Source of the DNA: a virus
Strand: one strand, 5' to 3'
Length of the DNA: 64,000 nt
IMG/VR virus record: IMGVR_UViG_3300033146_005439
Location: 47,383 to 111,382 of that record
Part shown: piece after piece, positions 10,625-20,337 of the stretch
How the letters are laid out: each line of letters opens with the position of its first letter
Position numbering within the stretch: position 1 is the stretch's first letter
Position numbers and translations under genes: made by a program
Notes under the pieces: model-generated
Databases searched by the model: none
What the model was told of the DNA's origin: nothing
The model's input: only the letters and a program-made list of their open reading frames with translations

Positions 10625-13202
10625 AACTTAAACGTTTCATTATAGGTCTAAATTCGACATCAACTTTAGTGTTATCTAAAACAAAAATACATTGGTCTGG
10701 ATCTATACCATCATATTTTGAAAAAATATTAAAAGTCAAATAAGTTAATCTTGTAGGAATAACATCAGCACAAATAGGTAGTAATATAGAATCGGTATCT
10801 AAAATTGGTTGTTCTGAAATTTTTGTATAAAAAACCCAACTTTTCTTCAATTTATTACCTTTAACAGAATTATCAAAAACTTCTACATAAACAGATACTT
10901 TATCTGAAAAATTATAACTATGTAAATCACTATAAATAGTATAACCACCAGAAATAGTAGTATAACTATAGTTACTAAACCTATTGTTAATCTTTAAAAT
11001 TAAAGTATCTAAATTAATACCTGTTCCTTTATCTATAATATCAAAAGTTATACTGTTTTCAATTAAAGCATAGGTACTATTAGGTAAAGGTTCTATATTA
11101 CATATATATGGCAATATATAATCTTCTATCAAACTAAACCAATAATCTAACCTAAATAAATTAGGCTCAGGTGCAGTATCATACACTTCTAAATAAACAT
11201 ACACTAAAGCATTATAGTGGTACTTATTAGGATTTTTAAAAGAAATCTCTAAACCTTTTAAACCTACACCAACATTAAATTCAGTCACTTTAAAAAAAGA
11301 AGATTCTTCTAATAAAATATAACCTGTGTCACCAATATAAGAAACTTCTCTTACTTTAAAAATTAAAGAAGTTTTATCTAAACTATAACCATAAGGACTT
11401 AGTCGTAACCATATTTCAGAATTAAGTGCATTACCATCAGAATAAGGTACAGGCTTAATAGCTTGTATAAAACTAAACTGTGCTATTGTAGAAGTTACTT
11501 CATTTGACCCTATAGGTAAATGCCTACTTAAATAGTTATAAAAAAGAGAAGTATCATCACTAAACTCACTTAAAAAATTTATAGGGCTGGTATGTACTGA
11601 ATCACTTAACATAGTACAAAAAATAGCACTGCTTTTTTCAGTTAATTGTAAACAAAATACATTTGATTTAAATAAATAATCTAAATAAAGAAGATTTAAA
11701 TAAGAAATATACTCTTTATAGTAATTAACTTTAAAATAACCAAAAAAATCTAAAGGTTTAAATGTAATAATCTCATAACCATGCGGAGAACTTTCAGCAC
11801 CTGCTATAAAACTAGGTTGTAATTTAATAGAAAAAGTACCTTTAACTAAATCTGTACCTAAATTAATATTACCACCATCAGTTGAAGCATAAAAAGTAAC
11901 AACTTGATCATAAATCACATCTTTAGTGGTATCATACCAACCACTGGTATAATTTATAAGGCACCAACCATCTATATCTGTTAAAACCTTACCATCAGGA
12001 TCAGAAAAGGTACCACCTTGATCTCCTGTTCTTGAAAAAGTTACTTCTTTATTAGAAACACCTACATTATATTGATCTAAAACCAGAGCTTTTAAAGTAA
12101 TTGTAGTATTATTACACATAAAACTCGGACCATCCACATAAAGGGTGATGGTATTAACATATGGTAACATAGTATCACTTATAATATTATAATAAGACCA
12201 AGGCTTAATACCTAAAGAACCGTCTATTTCACTTCTAGCCATATAGTACTTTTGTAATCTTACTACTTCATCTTTATACAAAGCTATATCATCAATAACT
12301 AAATAATTACCATAAGCATCCACAGTATTCAAAATATAAGATCTTTGTACCTCTTTTTTAATTAAATCATAATACAATAATTGACTTTTTTTTACTATAC
12401 ATAAAAAACTTATATAGTAAGAACTAAAACTTAAAGCCTCCACATCTTTAAATAAACCTGACTTAAAAAAGGTAAGCACAGCACCAGAAGATTTATCTAA
12501 TTTATATAAAATACCTTTATCTTTATTTAACTCATTATATTCTGCACTTTGTAAATATAAATCATTAAAAATAACAACAGAATCATTTATATTATAATAA
12601 TTAAAAGGAGCTTGCTTATTTTTTAAATATACTAAAGTACCTGAAACAGAAGAAACTTCTACTTTTTCCAAAGCATTTAAATTATTAACATTAGAACTTA
12701 AACCTAAGTATAAATAACTAGTAGAAGTTATATTAGAAGTATCCGCTATATTTATATAACCTGTACCAGAAACTGTAGAACTACTTAAATGTGTATAATA
12801 TACTTCAGGTGTAAAAGATTGAGTATTAAAAATATAAGAAGAATCACTATAAGATTTAACTAATGAATAATACTTTACTAAAGTACTAGTACTAACTTCT
12901 AGTTGCCAAAAAGTCACTTCTGTATAATAACCAGAAATTGTAGTATAAAGATACTGACTAGTAAGAAACAACATATTATCGACATATACAGTAGTATCTC
13001 TAGGCCCAATGTAGTCTAACGATATAAAAGTAGTATGTTGTTTAAAATTAGTATTAAAAGAAAAACTATCAATTAAAGTACCACTAGTATTTTTTATATA
13101 TAAAAAAGAATCTATATTAGACGTATCAATACTACCATAAGTTCCTAAAATAGGCGTAATACAAAAATTAGAATTATTAAACCTAACATTCTCTTGTACC
13201 AT
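10623..13202 (-). CDS. Tail-tip adhesin paralog C (Big_1-like plus Ig-like domains)
   Basis: An 859-residue protein, the longest of three consecutive paralogs. The block GILYKLDKSSGAVLTFFKSG followed by LFKDVEALSF matches equivalent blocks in the next two genes. A Big_1/invasin-like domain follows, with TITLKALVLDQYNVGVSNKE and VLTDIDGWCLINYTSG. Beyond the region shared with the paralogs, a C-terminal Ig-like domain (ENSITFDIIDKGTGINLDTL) resembles the one in the gene at 16910. There is no signal peptide. The ribosome binding site is AAGGTGG. Such modules usually build tail-tip or fibre structures that contact the host surface. The stop is TGA. Confidence 0.75.
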   Translation of the reverse strand: MVQENVRFNNSNFCITPILGTYGSIDTSNIDSFLYIKNTSGTLIDSFSFNTNFKQHTTFISLDYIGPRDTTVYVDNMLFLTSQYLYTTISGYYTEVTFWQLEVSTSTLVKYYSLVKSYSDSSYIFNTQSFTPEVYYTHLSSSTVSGTGYINIADTSNITSTSYLYLGLSSNVNNLNALEKVEVSSVSGTLVYLKNKQAPFNYYNINDSVVIFNDLYLQSAEYNELNKDKGILYKLDKSSGAVLTFFKSGLFKDVEALSFSSYYISFLCIVKKSQLLYYDLIKKEVQRSYILNTVDAYGNYLVIDDIALYKDEVVRLQKYYMARSEIDGSLGIKPWSYYNIISDTMLPYVNTITLYVDGPSFMCNNTTITLKALVLDQYNVGVSNKEVTFSRTGDQGGTFSDPDGKVLTDIDGWCLINYTSGWYDTTKDVIYDQVVTFYASTDGGNINLGTDLVKGTFSIKLQPSFIAGAESSPHGYEIITFKPLDFFGYFKVNYYKEYISYLNLLYLDYLFKSNVFCLQLTEKSSAIFCTMLSDSVHTSPINFLSEFSDDTSLFYNYLSRHLPIGSNEVTSTIAQFSFIQAIKPVPYSDGNALNSEIWLRLSPYGYSLDKTSLIFKVREVSYIGDTGYILLEESSFFKVTEFNVGVGLKGLEISFKNPNKYHYNALVYVYLEVYDTAPEPNLFRLDYWFSLIEDYILPYICNIEPLPNSTYALIENSITFDIIDKGTGINLDTLILKINNRFSNYSYTTISGGYTIYSDLHSYNFSDKVSVYVEVFDNSVKGNKLKKSWVFYTKISEQPILDTDSILLPICADVIPTRLTYLTFNIFSKYDGIDPDQCIFVLDNTKVDVEFRPIMKRLS

Positions 13203-13206
13203 TTAA

Positions 13207-15027
13207 TTATACCACCTTAGCCTTAATTAATACTATCCTATCTTCGATACCAGAAGTATAAGCAGTTTGTGCTTTTCCAGAATAATCAAAATAACTTGTA
13301 AATACTACAGAACTAGTAACATACCCTATGGTATCATCATCGGATACTAAAACTTTCTGACCTATCATACCATCTGTATATTGATCCTTTATTACTATAT
13401 CTATAGTAGAATAATTATGAGTAGTAGCAGGAAGAACAGTAGGATACACATGCATAGATATAAAATCCTGATAAGGTCGTAAAGGAGTTATTTGATAATT
13501 AAAATATTTTCCAAAGTCATAAGTTGTCCCATAAAAAGTAGCTTTATTTTGTAATCTATATATGTTATCATCAAAAACAGCTAAAGCTTTTACAGGTATT
13601 ATAGTGTTTCCTATAGTCTCTAAATTGTCTAAAGTAATACTACCATAATAATTAACGTTATCTAAATTTTTTGTTACTACTCCTGAAATAGCTGTAACAT
13701 AATCTATATATGTAGCATTAATAGAACATACATTAGCTTCCACCAATAACTCCATAGATAAAGCATAATCATTTAAAGAAATCTCAATAAAATTAGAATC
13801 TTCTAAAGAAGTAACTTTCAAAAAAGCATTATTTTGAAAACGTTCAATATTAAAAACATATGACACACCTGATAAAGAACTAAAATAATATATTTGATCA
13901 TCTATTAAAGTATAAGGTCTTCCTCCTACAGAATAAGTATCTTCATTTATTATATAACCAAATTCATAATTCTTATGTTCATACACTTCAGAAAGTTTTA
14001 TACAAAACTTATAAAAAGAAATTCCAGAACAATTAACATAATTAGGTGTTGAAACTTTAACTTCGAAATTAATGTTTTCTAATAAGTAATAATTAGACCT
14101 TAAAGAACTTAAACCTGTAATAGGTGTTTGTAATATTAAATTAGAACCATCCATATAATAAGATCCTGAAACTAAGGACCATTTATCTAAATCTAAAGTT
14201 AAAGCATTAAAATTATCAGAAAAAGTTGTAGCAGCAGAGTAACCTAATAAATAATCCATTGATAATAAATTTAAAATATTACCTTTTACATATAAAGTTG
14301 TATGAATATCTTTATAAAAATTTAATTTGTCCACTATATGAGTAAACATAGCAGCACTTACATTCTTATATTGATCAGAAACACTAGTTAAAAGCAAAGA
14401 ACCATTCATACTAGAATATCTAGATAAAGTACCATTATTATAATTACTAAATATAAAAAAACTACTTATAATAACAACAGAATCACCTTTTTTATAATTA
14501 TAACTTAAAGTATTATCAAAAAATAAAGTGTCATCGACTACTTTAACAACACATAAAGTATCAAAAAAGCCTTCCTTATTAAAACCTAATATCACAAAAT
14601 TATTTGTAAAAATACACTTATCAAAATAAGCATCTACTTTTATAAAATTATCTGATATAAAACAGTCTTCCGATAAAGTAGTTACATAACTTTCTACAAA
14701 AAAAGCTGAAGAATCTTCTACAAAAGGTTGATCTATTAAAAAAAATTTATCCAGACTAACTATTCCTTGATTTCTATATAAATGTAATCTTATAACATAA
14801 AAATAAGTAGTTTGTTTTTCCTTAACTAAACACCAAAAACCTATACCATCATATACTAAATGATATAAGTCATATAAATATAAATTAAAATCAATAGTAA
14901 AAGTATAAACTTTCTTACCATTCGAAGTTATAGCATATAATAAACAGGCCTTATTATCAATATAATAAAAATATATTCCATCAAAAGCCATATGAGAATA
15001 GGGGACATTTAAATTAGAAAAATCCAT
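13207..15027 (-). CDS. Tail-tip adhesin paralog B (ConA-like plus Big_1-like domains)
   Basis: A 606-residue protein, clearly paralogous to its upstream neighbour. Shared landmarks are HLVYDGIGFW near the N-terminus, FIFSNYNNGTLSRY and YKNVSAAMF in the middle, a lectin/laminin-G-like start (FNALTLDLDKWSLVSGS), and a C-terminal Big_1-like domain (TVLPATTHNYSTIDIVIKDQ ending TAYTSG). The ribosome binding site is weak. The order of domains suggests an N-terminal docking part, a carbohydrate-binding-like middle and an Ig stalk. The receptor is not predictable from the sequence. Confidence 0.75.
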   Translation of the reverse strand: MDFSNLNVPYSHMAFDGIYFYYIDNKACLLYAITSNGKKVYTFTIDFNLYLYDLYHLVYDGIGFWCLVKEKQTTYFYVIRLHLYRNQGIVSLDKFFLIDQPFVEDSSAFFVESYVTTLSEDCFISDNFIKVDAYFDKCIFTNNFVILGFNKEGFFDTLCVVKVVDDTLFFDNTLSYNYKKGDSVVIISSFFIFSNYNNGTLSRYSSMNGSLLLTSVSDQYKNVSAAMFTHIVDKLNFYKDIHTTLYVKGNILNLLSMDYLLGYSAATTFSDNFNALTLDLDKWSLVSGSYYMDGSNLILQTPITGLSSLRSNYYLLENINFEVKVSTPNYVNCSGISFYKFCIKLSEVYEHKNYEFGYIINEDTYSVGGRPYTLIDDQIYYFSSLSGVSYVFNIERFQNNAFLKVTSLEDSNFIEISLNDYALSMELLVEANVCSINATYIDYVTAISGVVTKNLDNVNYYGSITLDNLETIGNTIIPVKALAVFDDNIYRLQNKATFYGTTYDFGKYFNYQITPLRPYQDFISMHVYPTVLPATTHNYSTIDIVIKDQYTDGMIGQKVLVSDDDTIGYVTSSVVFTSYFDYSGKAQTAYTSGIEDRIVLIKAKVV

Positions 15028-15035
15028 TAAAACTA

Positions 15036-16892
15036 TTAAGTCTGAGGTGCACGAGCAGTAACTAAACCTTTACCATATTGTGTTCCAGCAGTTAATTCTG
15101 TAACAGCTTTACCATTTTCATCAGTATTAACATAAGAAGGACCAGAGATATCTCCTAAATTAGCATCAAAACTAACACGACGTCCTACTATAGGCTGTAA
15201 GTATTGATCTGTTACATAAGCTGTAATTATACTTTTACTATAACTATCTGCGGGTAACACTGCCGGTGAAGCAGTTAATGCTATAGCTGCTATAAAAGAT
15301 TTCATAGGACTTAATATATAACCATGTCCAGTAGTTAATATATAAATATTTCCTGAATCAACGCTTAAATCTTTAATCCTTGAAAAATCAATATCATTAT
15401 CTACTATTTCTGACACATAAGCTGAACCATAATAAGGTAAATCATTGGTAAAACTTTTTATATATACTCTACCTCGTGTAAAAATAAAATTGTCATAGAT
15501 TAAATCTAAAGAACTAGTACTATCTGTTTTAACACTAAGAATAAATTGTGCTTCTGTATCATACATATCTACTGTATATAAAGTAGTTTCAGAACTTACT
15601 ATACCTGATTCTACAGTTTTATAAAAAAAGCTTACTTTTGTATCATCTAAGCCCTGATTCCTACGCATACCTAATATATAATTAGTAGCGTTAGTACTAA
15701 TGCCTGAAGCTACAGTGTCTGTTTCTTTTCTATAAACCACTGAAAAATTACTAAAAGTATTACTACCAAATTCTGTACTATAACCCCTAGAAATAATACA
15801 ATATCTATTAGATTCCTGAGGAAAAAGTAAACCTAAAGACTGTTGATAATATTCACCTGAAGAAATATTACTATCAATAATAGAACCACTCACAGTAACT
15901 TCAAAATAATCATCAGTATAATACTTAGAAATAATAGTATTATTAGTTTCAGAAGTAGAATAAGACCTTAAAGTATTATTATTTATAGTCAAAGAACCAC
16001 TTAAAGTAACCCATTTATTTGAATCAGGTAAACTACCATTAGTACCTGTAAACTCATCATCATATGTAGACCCTTCAACATAAGTTTTATTAATAGTACT
16101 AACATCTAAAAAAAGTATAGAAGGCCCTTTTAAATATAATAAAGCATCTACTTCTCCGACATCTTTAAATATATCAATGGTTGTAAATGTAGCAGCTTTT
16201 ACATCTTTATATACACCACTACCATATTTTTCTTTAAAAAAACCTGAATGAGAGTCGAACTTATATAAAGCTCCTGAAGTTTCATCTGAACCATTATAAT
16301 TATTAAACATAAATAAATGTTTATGAAATAATATTGAAGTGTTTTGTGCATAATCATGTTGTAAAGAAGAAGTTAAACGTACTCCTCCATATAAAACACT
16401 ATCCACAACCACTTCTTCTGATTTACCTAAAGCATTAGGCCCTATAAATAAAGTTGCTCCTTCTATTAAAAAAATATTATTGTAATATTTATTTAAATAT
16501 AATACGGTATCTCCTTGAGAAGCATTCTTACTTAAAGTTGTATGATAATGTTCCACAGTAAACGCATCAGCATTATATTTATGAGAACTATTTGCTTCAA
16601 AATTAAATGTTTGCTTTAATTTACAAATGTAATTCTCTACTCTCCAACGTTTAATAACCATAGAAGTAGAAGGTTTTTGCTCATCATCACCATCTAAATA
16701 TAAAGGTTGTAAAGACCAAAAATTAATCCCATCATATTCCATAGATACAACAGGCTTATATAAAACTGTATCTAAAGGATAAGTATAAGCATAATTACCA
16801 TTATCAACCTCTATAACCAAAGCATCTACGTCAACATCAAATGTATAGAAATAACCCTCTTTTACACTAAAATTATCACTATTTATAACCAT
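15036..16892 (-). CDS. Tail-tip adhesin paralog A (ConA-like plus Big_1-like domains)
   Basis: A 618-residue protein and the first of the three paralogs. It has SMEYDGINFW near residue 50, then FMFNNYNGSDETSGALYKFD, VYKDVKAATF and ALLYLKGPSI. A ConA-like lectin fold start follows (FTGTNGSLPDSNKWVTLSGS). The C-terminus is a Big_1/invasin-type Ig domain (AVLPADSYSKSIITAYVTDQ, then GRRVSF, then DENGKAVTELTAG). The AGAGG ribosome binding site is well placed. It is likely a virion surface protein for host binding. Paralogs B and C appear to be duplications of this architecture. Confidence 0.78.
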   Translation of the reverse strand: MVINSDNFSVKEGYFYTFDVDVDALVIEVDNGNYAYTYPLDTVLYKPVVSMEYDGINFWSLQPLYLDGDDEQKPSTSMVIKRWRVENYICKLKQTFNFEANSSHKYNADAFTVEHYHTTLSKNASQGDTVLYLNKYYNNIFLIEGATLFIGPNALGKSEEVVVDSVLYGGVRLTSSLQHDYAQNTSILFHKHLFMFNNYNGSDETSGALYKFDSHSGFFKEKYGSGVYKDVKAATFTTIDIFKDVGEVDALLYLKGPSILFLDVSTINKTYVEGSTYDDEFTGTNGSLPDSNKWVTLSGSLTINNNTLRSYSTSETNNTIISKYYTDDYFEVTVSGSIIDSNISSGEYYQQSLGLLFPQESNRYCIISRGYSTEFGSNTFSNFSVVYRKETDTVASGISTNATNYILGMRRNQGLDDTKVSFFYKTVESGIVSSETTLYTVDMYDTEAQFILSVKTDSTSSLDLIYDNFIFTRGRVYIKSFTNDLPYYGSAYVSEIVDNDIDFSRIKDLSVDSGNIYILTTGHGYILSPMKSFIAAIALTASPAVLPADSYSKSIITAYVTDQYLQPIVGRRVSFDANLGDISGPSYVNTDENGKAVTELTAGTQYGKGLVTARAPQT

Positions 16893-16909
16893 TACTATAA
16901 CCTCTTATT

Positions 16910-17413
16910 TTAGTCATTATGCGCTCTTTCTGGTTGCCATTTAAATTTAACATTAAAAGGATCTCCCTGCAATAAAAACTTATCTGTAACATCAAAAATA
17001 AAATCACCATTATTTAAAGTAACTACCATTTCTGAAAAATCTAAACCAGAAGCAGGCATAGTATCCTCTATACCAAATTCTATATAAGAAGTTATACTAA
17101 CATTATTACCTTCTGGATAAAAATAATACAAATTAGGTGCTTCTGTATCTTCTAAAATATCATCCCAATTAATTTTTTTACATAAAGCACTAACAATATT
17201 ATCTATAATATCATCTAAATATTTAACATTTAATACACCTACATAAACAGGAGCTATTTTATTACCTTCTAAATCTAATTCTAATGTGCCTACTTCTAAA
17301 TACCAACGAGATTCACCGTCTTTTTTATTAAAGTCTACAAATTCTTTTAAACTTATATTAAATTTAACTGCCTTATAAGGATTTAAATTAGACTTAACAA
17401 ATAAATCAGCCAT
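16910..17413 (-). CDS. Ig-like baseplate/tail-tip protein
   Basis: A 167-residue protein. The N-terminal 100 residues include an acidic LDDIIDNIVSALCKKINW segment. The C-terminal part is an Ig-like domain starting APNLYYFYPEGNNVSITSYI with FGIEDTMPASGLDFSEMVV, the same style as the C-terminal domain of the gene at 10623. The start lies close behind the previous gene without an obvious strong ribosome binding site. Probably a small baseplate or tail-tip subunit. Confidence 0.7.
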   Translation of the reverse strand: MADLFVKSNLNPYKAVKFNISLKEFVDFNKKDGESRWYLEVGTLELDLEGNKIAPVYVGVLNVKYLDDIIDNIVSALCKKINWDDILEDTEAPNLYYFYPEGNNVSITSYIEFGIEDTMPASGLDFSEMVVTLNNGDFIFDVTDKFLLQGDPFNVKFKWQPERAHND

Positions 17414-17415
17414 AT

Positions 17416-18399
17416 TTAACTAGAAAAATCTATCTGATTAATTAAACTTTTAGACATGTAGCGTAATAAAGCATCAATATCCTCAAAATAATTATCAGGT
17501 TTATTATCAGGATCTTGTTTTCTCAATATTTGAACATAAGAACCATCAGTTACAGCATAACTATGTTGTATACCAATAAAACCATTAGCTGCTTGAGTAG
17601 GAACTGTAATTTGAGTACCAGAAACAGTTATGGCCGTAAAATAATCAAAATTCTCACCATCTGTAATATACAAACTATCACCATCTTGAACACCAGTACC
17701 TAAACCTATATTTAAAATAGATGTACCTGCATTATAATCAGCTGTTATAGAAGCTTCTGCTATAGTAGTGCCCCATAAATCTTCAGAAGTAACTGCATGA
17801 TCAAAACCTAAAACTTCTGTACAATTATTTGTAGGTGCGGAAGCTACTGCTACTGAAGTTCTATTTGGTCCCACATAATCTGAACTTATGGTACCAGATG
17901 TTATATAAAATTTTCCTGATTTAAAAGTAACATCACAATTAGTATAAGCTAATTGAAAACCTTTATCACCATCCACACACTGAATGTCTCTTATTTTGTC
18001 CTGCATATCTGCAGCTATATCTTCACCAGTCTTCAAAGTATTATCCGTATTATATTCTAATTCGATCTCATAATAAGCCTTTCCATTATAAGTATAAGTT
18101 CCACTAACTGTAGCATCCATACTAACACCCATACGATTAGTTGCTGCTGTTAAATTAAATTTTCCAGCTACACCGGCCAAACCAGAAGATTTGGCCCAAC
18201 CAACATAAGGATGCATAACATATAAGTCTTGTATAGGTGTTCTATTTGTATTATTAGCATATGCTGTTGTTGAAGCTATAAGCATTAATTTTTCATCACC
18301 ATAAGTATTTGTAGGTACTATTTGATCTACATCTAAAGTAACTCTTTTTGTTATCCCTGGATAAAGTATTAAGTCTTGCACATCTTGATTAATAGCCAT
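17416..18399 (-). CDS. Virion structural protein with LGF-type domain
   Basis: A 327-residue protein. Residues 120-215 or so have the pattern TGEDIAADMQDKIRDI, then GKFYITSGTISS, then TEVLGFDHA, shared with the genes at 8363 and 1. After this comes a beta segment (GTSILNIGLGTGVQDGDSLY). The C-terminus ends in a helical stretch (FEDIDALLRYMSKSLINQID). A strong GAGGAG ribosome binding site precedes the ATG. It is probably a tail or baseplate protein; no enzymatic motif is seen. Confidence 0.75.
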   Translation of the reverse strand: MAINQDVQDLILYPGITKRVTLDVDQIVPTNTYGDEKLMLIASTTAYANNTNRTPIQDLYVMHPYVGWAKSSGLAGVAGKFNLTAATNRMGVSMDATVSGTYTYNGKAYYEIELEYNTDNTLKTGEDIAADMQDKIRDIQCVDGDKGFQLAYTNCDVTFKSGKFYITSGTISSDYVGPNRTSVAVASAPTNNCTEVLGFDHAVTSEDLWGTTIAEASITADYNAGTSILNIGLGTGVQDGDSLYITDGENFDYFTAITVSGTQITVPTQAANGFIGIQHSYAVTDGSYVQILRKQDPDNKPDNYFEDIDALLRYMSKSLINQIDFSS

Positions 18400-18427
18400 A
18401 ATTATAATCTCCTCTAATAACTAATTT

Positions 18428-18775
18428 TTATTTATAAAAGTAAGCAATACCCTTATTCAATTTATGAGGGCAATTATCAAATGTACATCTATACCCCCAA
18501 GAAACTTGTGAAGCTGTCTCCATGTAATAGGCCCTCCCAGTAAGATCTGTATGATCAACTTTAGTAGGTAAAGGATCTGTAGCAGACAACCCTAACATGT
18601 AACGTGTTTTTTCATCAGACACTCTAATATCATAAGGACAAGGCATCCAACAGTGCCCAGAATGTTGATTTTTTTTATATTGTGGTAAATTACCATAAGC
18701 ATCAGTTCCATAAATTAACTTCCATTTTTCTTCTTTAGTTAAATTAGGATTAGAACAAATATCTTTACTTCTCAT
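18428..18775 (-). CDS. Small Cys/His-containing hypothetical protein
   Basis: A 115-residue protein with HCWMPCPYDIR near residue 41 and YRCTFDNCPHK near residue 95, a Cys/His spacing that could bind one metal ion. The N-terminus LTKEEKWKLIYGTDAYGNLP looks helical. It overlaps the upstream gene by about 11 bp, so the two are probably co-translated. It is the second small Cys-rich gene in the baseplate cluster (compare 19902). No family is recognised. Confidence 0.65.
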   Translation of the reverse strand: MRSKDICSNPNLTKEEKWKLIYGTDAYGNLPQYKKNQHSGHCWMPCPYDIRVSDEKTRYMLGLSATDPLPTKVDHTDLTGRAYYMETASQVSWGYRCTFDNCPHKLNKGIAYFYK

Positions 18776-19184
18776 AATTATATACCTGAGTATCTAAATT
18801 TACAATATAAGTTTTATAGTTAGGGTGCCAATCATGAACACTTCTATCATGATCACTACAATCTATAACCATATAATCAGTATCACTTAATTTAGGTGCT
18901 TTATTTAACTCTGTTTTATGTTCTAACTTACAATTATTTAAATATACTTTATCATTTTTATATAAAATTTTTTCCCAAGATAATTTCCCTATATACACAT
19001 TTTCTACCACTATATAATACTGTTCAAAAAAATCCAAATGTATACTATCATTATCTTGAATTTTCTCTGCTATAGTTAATACTGGACCACAAAAATAAGC
19101 ATCCTCAAAAAAACAAACGCCTTCTTTATATAAAACCTTAGACCAATGCACTTCAAGTCTAAATAAGTCATTTAATAATCTCAT
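18765..19184 (-). CDS. Hypothetical baseplate-region protein
   Basis: A 139-residue protein with many aromatic and acidic residues. Two similar halves may be present: HWSKVLYKEGVCFFEDAYFC and LSWEKILYKNDKVYLNNCKL share the pattern W-x-K-[VI]-L-Y-K, suggesting an internal duplication of a small beta unit. No known domain is recognised. It has an AGAG-type ribosome binding site and overlaps the next gene. Its place among baseplate genes suggests a structural role. Confidence 0.65.
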   Translation of the reverse strand: MRLLNDLFRLEVHWSKVLYKEGVCFFEDAYFCGPVLTIAEKIQDNDSIHLDFFEQYYIVVENVYIGKLSWEKILYKNDKVYLNNCKLEHKTELNKAPKLSDTDYMVIDCSDHDRSVHDWHPNYKTYIVNLDTQVYNYEK

Positions 19185-19193
19185 AAAGCTCTC

Positions 19194-19850
19194 TTACAAA
19201 TATAAAGGTGTATAAGGCATAGAACAACTACCTTGACCTATATCACCAGAACCACTTTGAGAATTACCTACACTAGATACAACAGCTGTCTGCACTCTAT
19301 CTGCTCTACCTATCTGCCCTGCGGATACACTACCTGAAGTTCCTTCTGAAATGGAACCTCCAAAATTAACACCAACAACACCTTGATCTGGAGGATCACC
19401 TGTAACTGAACCTTCAGAAATACCTCGCAGTACATAATCAGGTAACACAACTTCTGTATCGCCCAAAGTAACATAATTCATCATTGACCAAGTCTCTTGG
19501 CCTGGTTGTCTAGCATCACCCTTAGAAAAACTATAACTAGTAACAAACCATTGCGTAGAACTAGGCCCTAAGTCATCTCCTGTAGTACATCCAGCTGGAA
19601 ATACTCTACAAAACATAGTATTAGCATCAATACAAGTTGTAGTAGGAGTAGTATCGTAAGTTGGTGTATTACCAGAATACAATGTTATATTTATAGTTTC
19701 TGTAGGACTTTTTATCTCTGCTGGATCATAAGGTAACCAATCACCTAACACATAAGCTCTCTGCACATTAGGATTAATTTCCCATGATACTTGAGTAGGA
19801 TGACCTCCTCCCATATCAACTATAGTTCCTGCACCTATTATAACTCCCAT
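19194..19850 (-). CDS. Baseplate/tail structural protein
   Basis: A 218-residue protein beginning MGVIIGAGTIVDMGGGHPTQ. Its central part looks beta-structured (VQRAYVLGDWLPYDP, INITLYSGNTP, TQWFVTSYSFSKGD). The C-terminal 70 residues are low-complexity and rich in Gly, Ser and Val. A good AGAGG ribosome binding site precedes the ATG. It is probably a minor tail or baseplate subunit. No family could be named. Confidence 0.68.
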   Translation of the reverse strand: MGVIIGAGTIVDMGGGHPTQVSWEINPNVQRAYVLGDWLPYDPAEIKSPTETINITLYSGNTPTYDTTPTTTCIDANTMFCRVFPAGCTTGDDLGPSSTQWFVTSYSFSKGDARQPGQETWSMMNYVTLGDTEVVLPDYVLRGISEGSVTGDPPDQGVVGVNFGGSISEGTSGSVSAGQIGRADRVQTAVVSSVGNSQSGSGDIGQGSCSMPYTPLYL

Positions 19851-19901
19851 AAATTTTACCTCTAAAAATAAAGTTAAATAATTTATTATATTATAGTTAG
19901 A

Positions 19902-20093
19902 TTATTTAGATTTACATTTTTTATACATAACATAATTACATATATATCTTTTATCACATTTTTTACAAAATCTTTTTTTAAAAATATTTAAACGAGCTCT
20001 AATTTGTCTATCAGGTAAATAAGCATAACCACCCATAACATCATATTCTTCTTCTGTTAAATTGCGACGTTTAACACATTTAGAGCAACCCAT
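19902..20093 (-). CDS. Small zinc-finger-like basic protein
   Basis: A 63-residue, Lys/Arg-rich protein with CSKC at residues 3-6 and a second cluster CKKCDKRYIC with a following KKC. The spacing fits a small zinc finger. The segment EEEYDVMGGYAYLPDRQIRA between them looks helical. It starts 2 bp after the preceding gene. It is short but has a clear frame within the operon. Function unknown. Confidence 0.6.
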   Translation of the reverse strand: MGCSKCVKRRNLTEEEYDVMGGYAYLPDRQIRARLNIFKKRFCKKCDKRYICNYVMYKKCKSK

Positions 20094-20095
20094 GT

Positions 20096-20335
20096 TTAAT
20101 CTGTTGTAGCTATTAAAGTTACTCTAGTCTCATACCAATTTACTGTATCTCTTACAGGTGAAAGAGACATATCAGTAATATATCCAGAAAAATGTTGTCC
20201 GCCGGCGTTTAATTCTGTAACATAACAATAGTCTGCATTTTTATGTACCATCGTATAAGATATAGATACAATACCCATAATATTATAATTAAAAGACAAT
20301 GATGTACAGTCTATAAAAGATTCTTCACAAGCCAT
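20096..20335 (-). CDS. Small baseplate-associated protein
   Basis: A 79-residue protein, probably a single small beta domain (NIMGIVSISYTMVHKNADYC, then GQHFSGYITDMSLSPV and WYETRVTLIA). Two bp separate it from its neighbours on each side. A similar strand order occurs at the C-terminus of the gene at 20632 (IPIVSFDFIYNI), so the two may be related folds. No family is named with confidence. Confidence 0.65.
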   Translation of the reverse strand: MACEESFIDCTSLSFNYNIMGIVSISYTMVHKNADYCYVTELNAGGQHFSGYITDMSLSPVRDTVNWYETRVTLIATTD

Positions 20336-20337
20336 AA

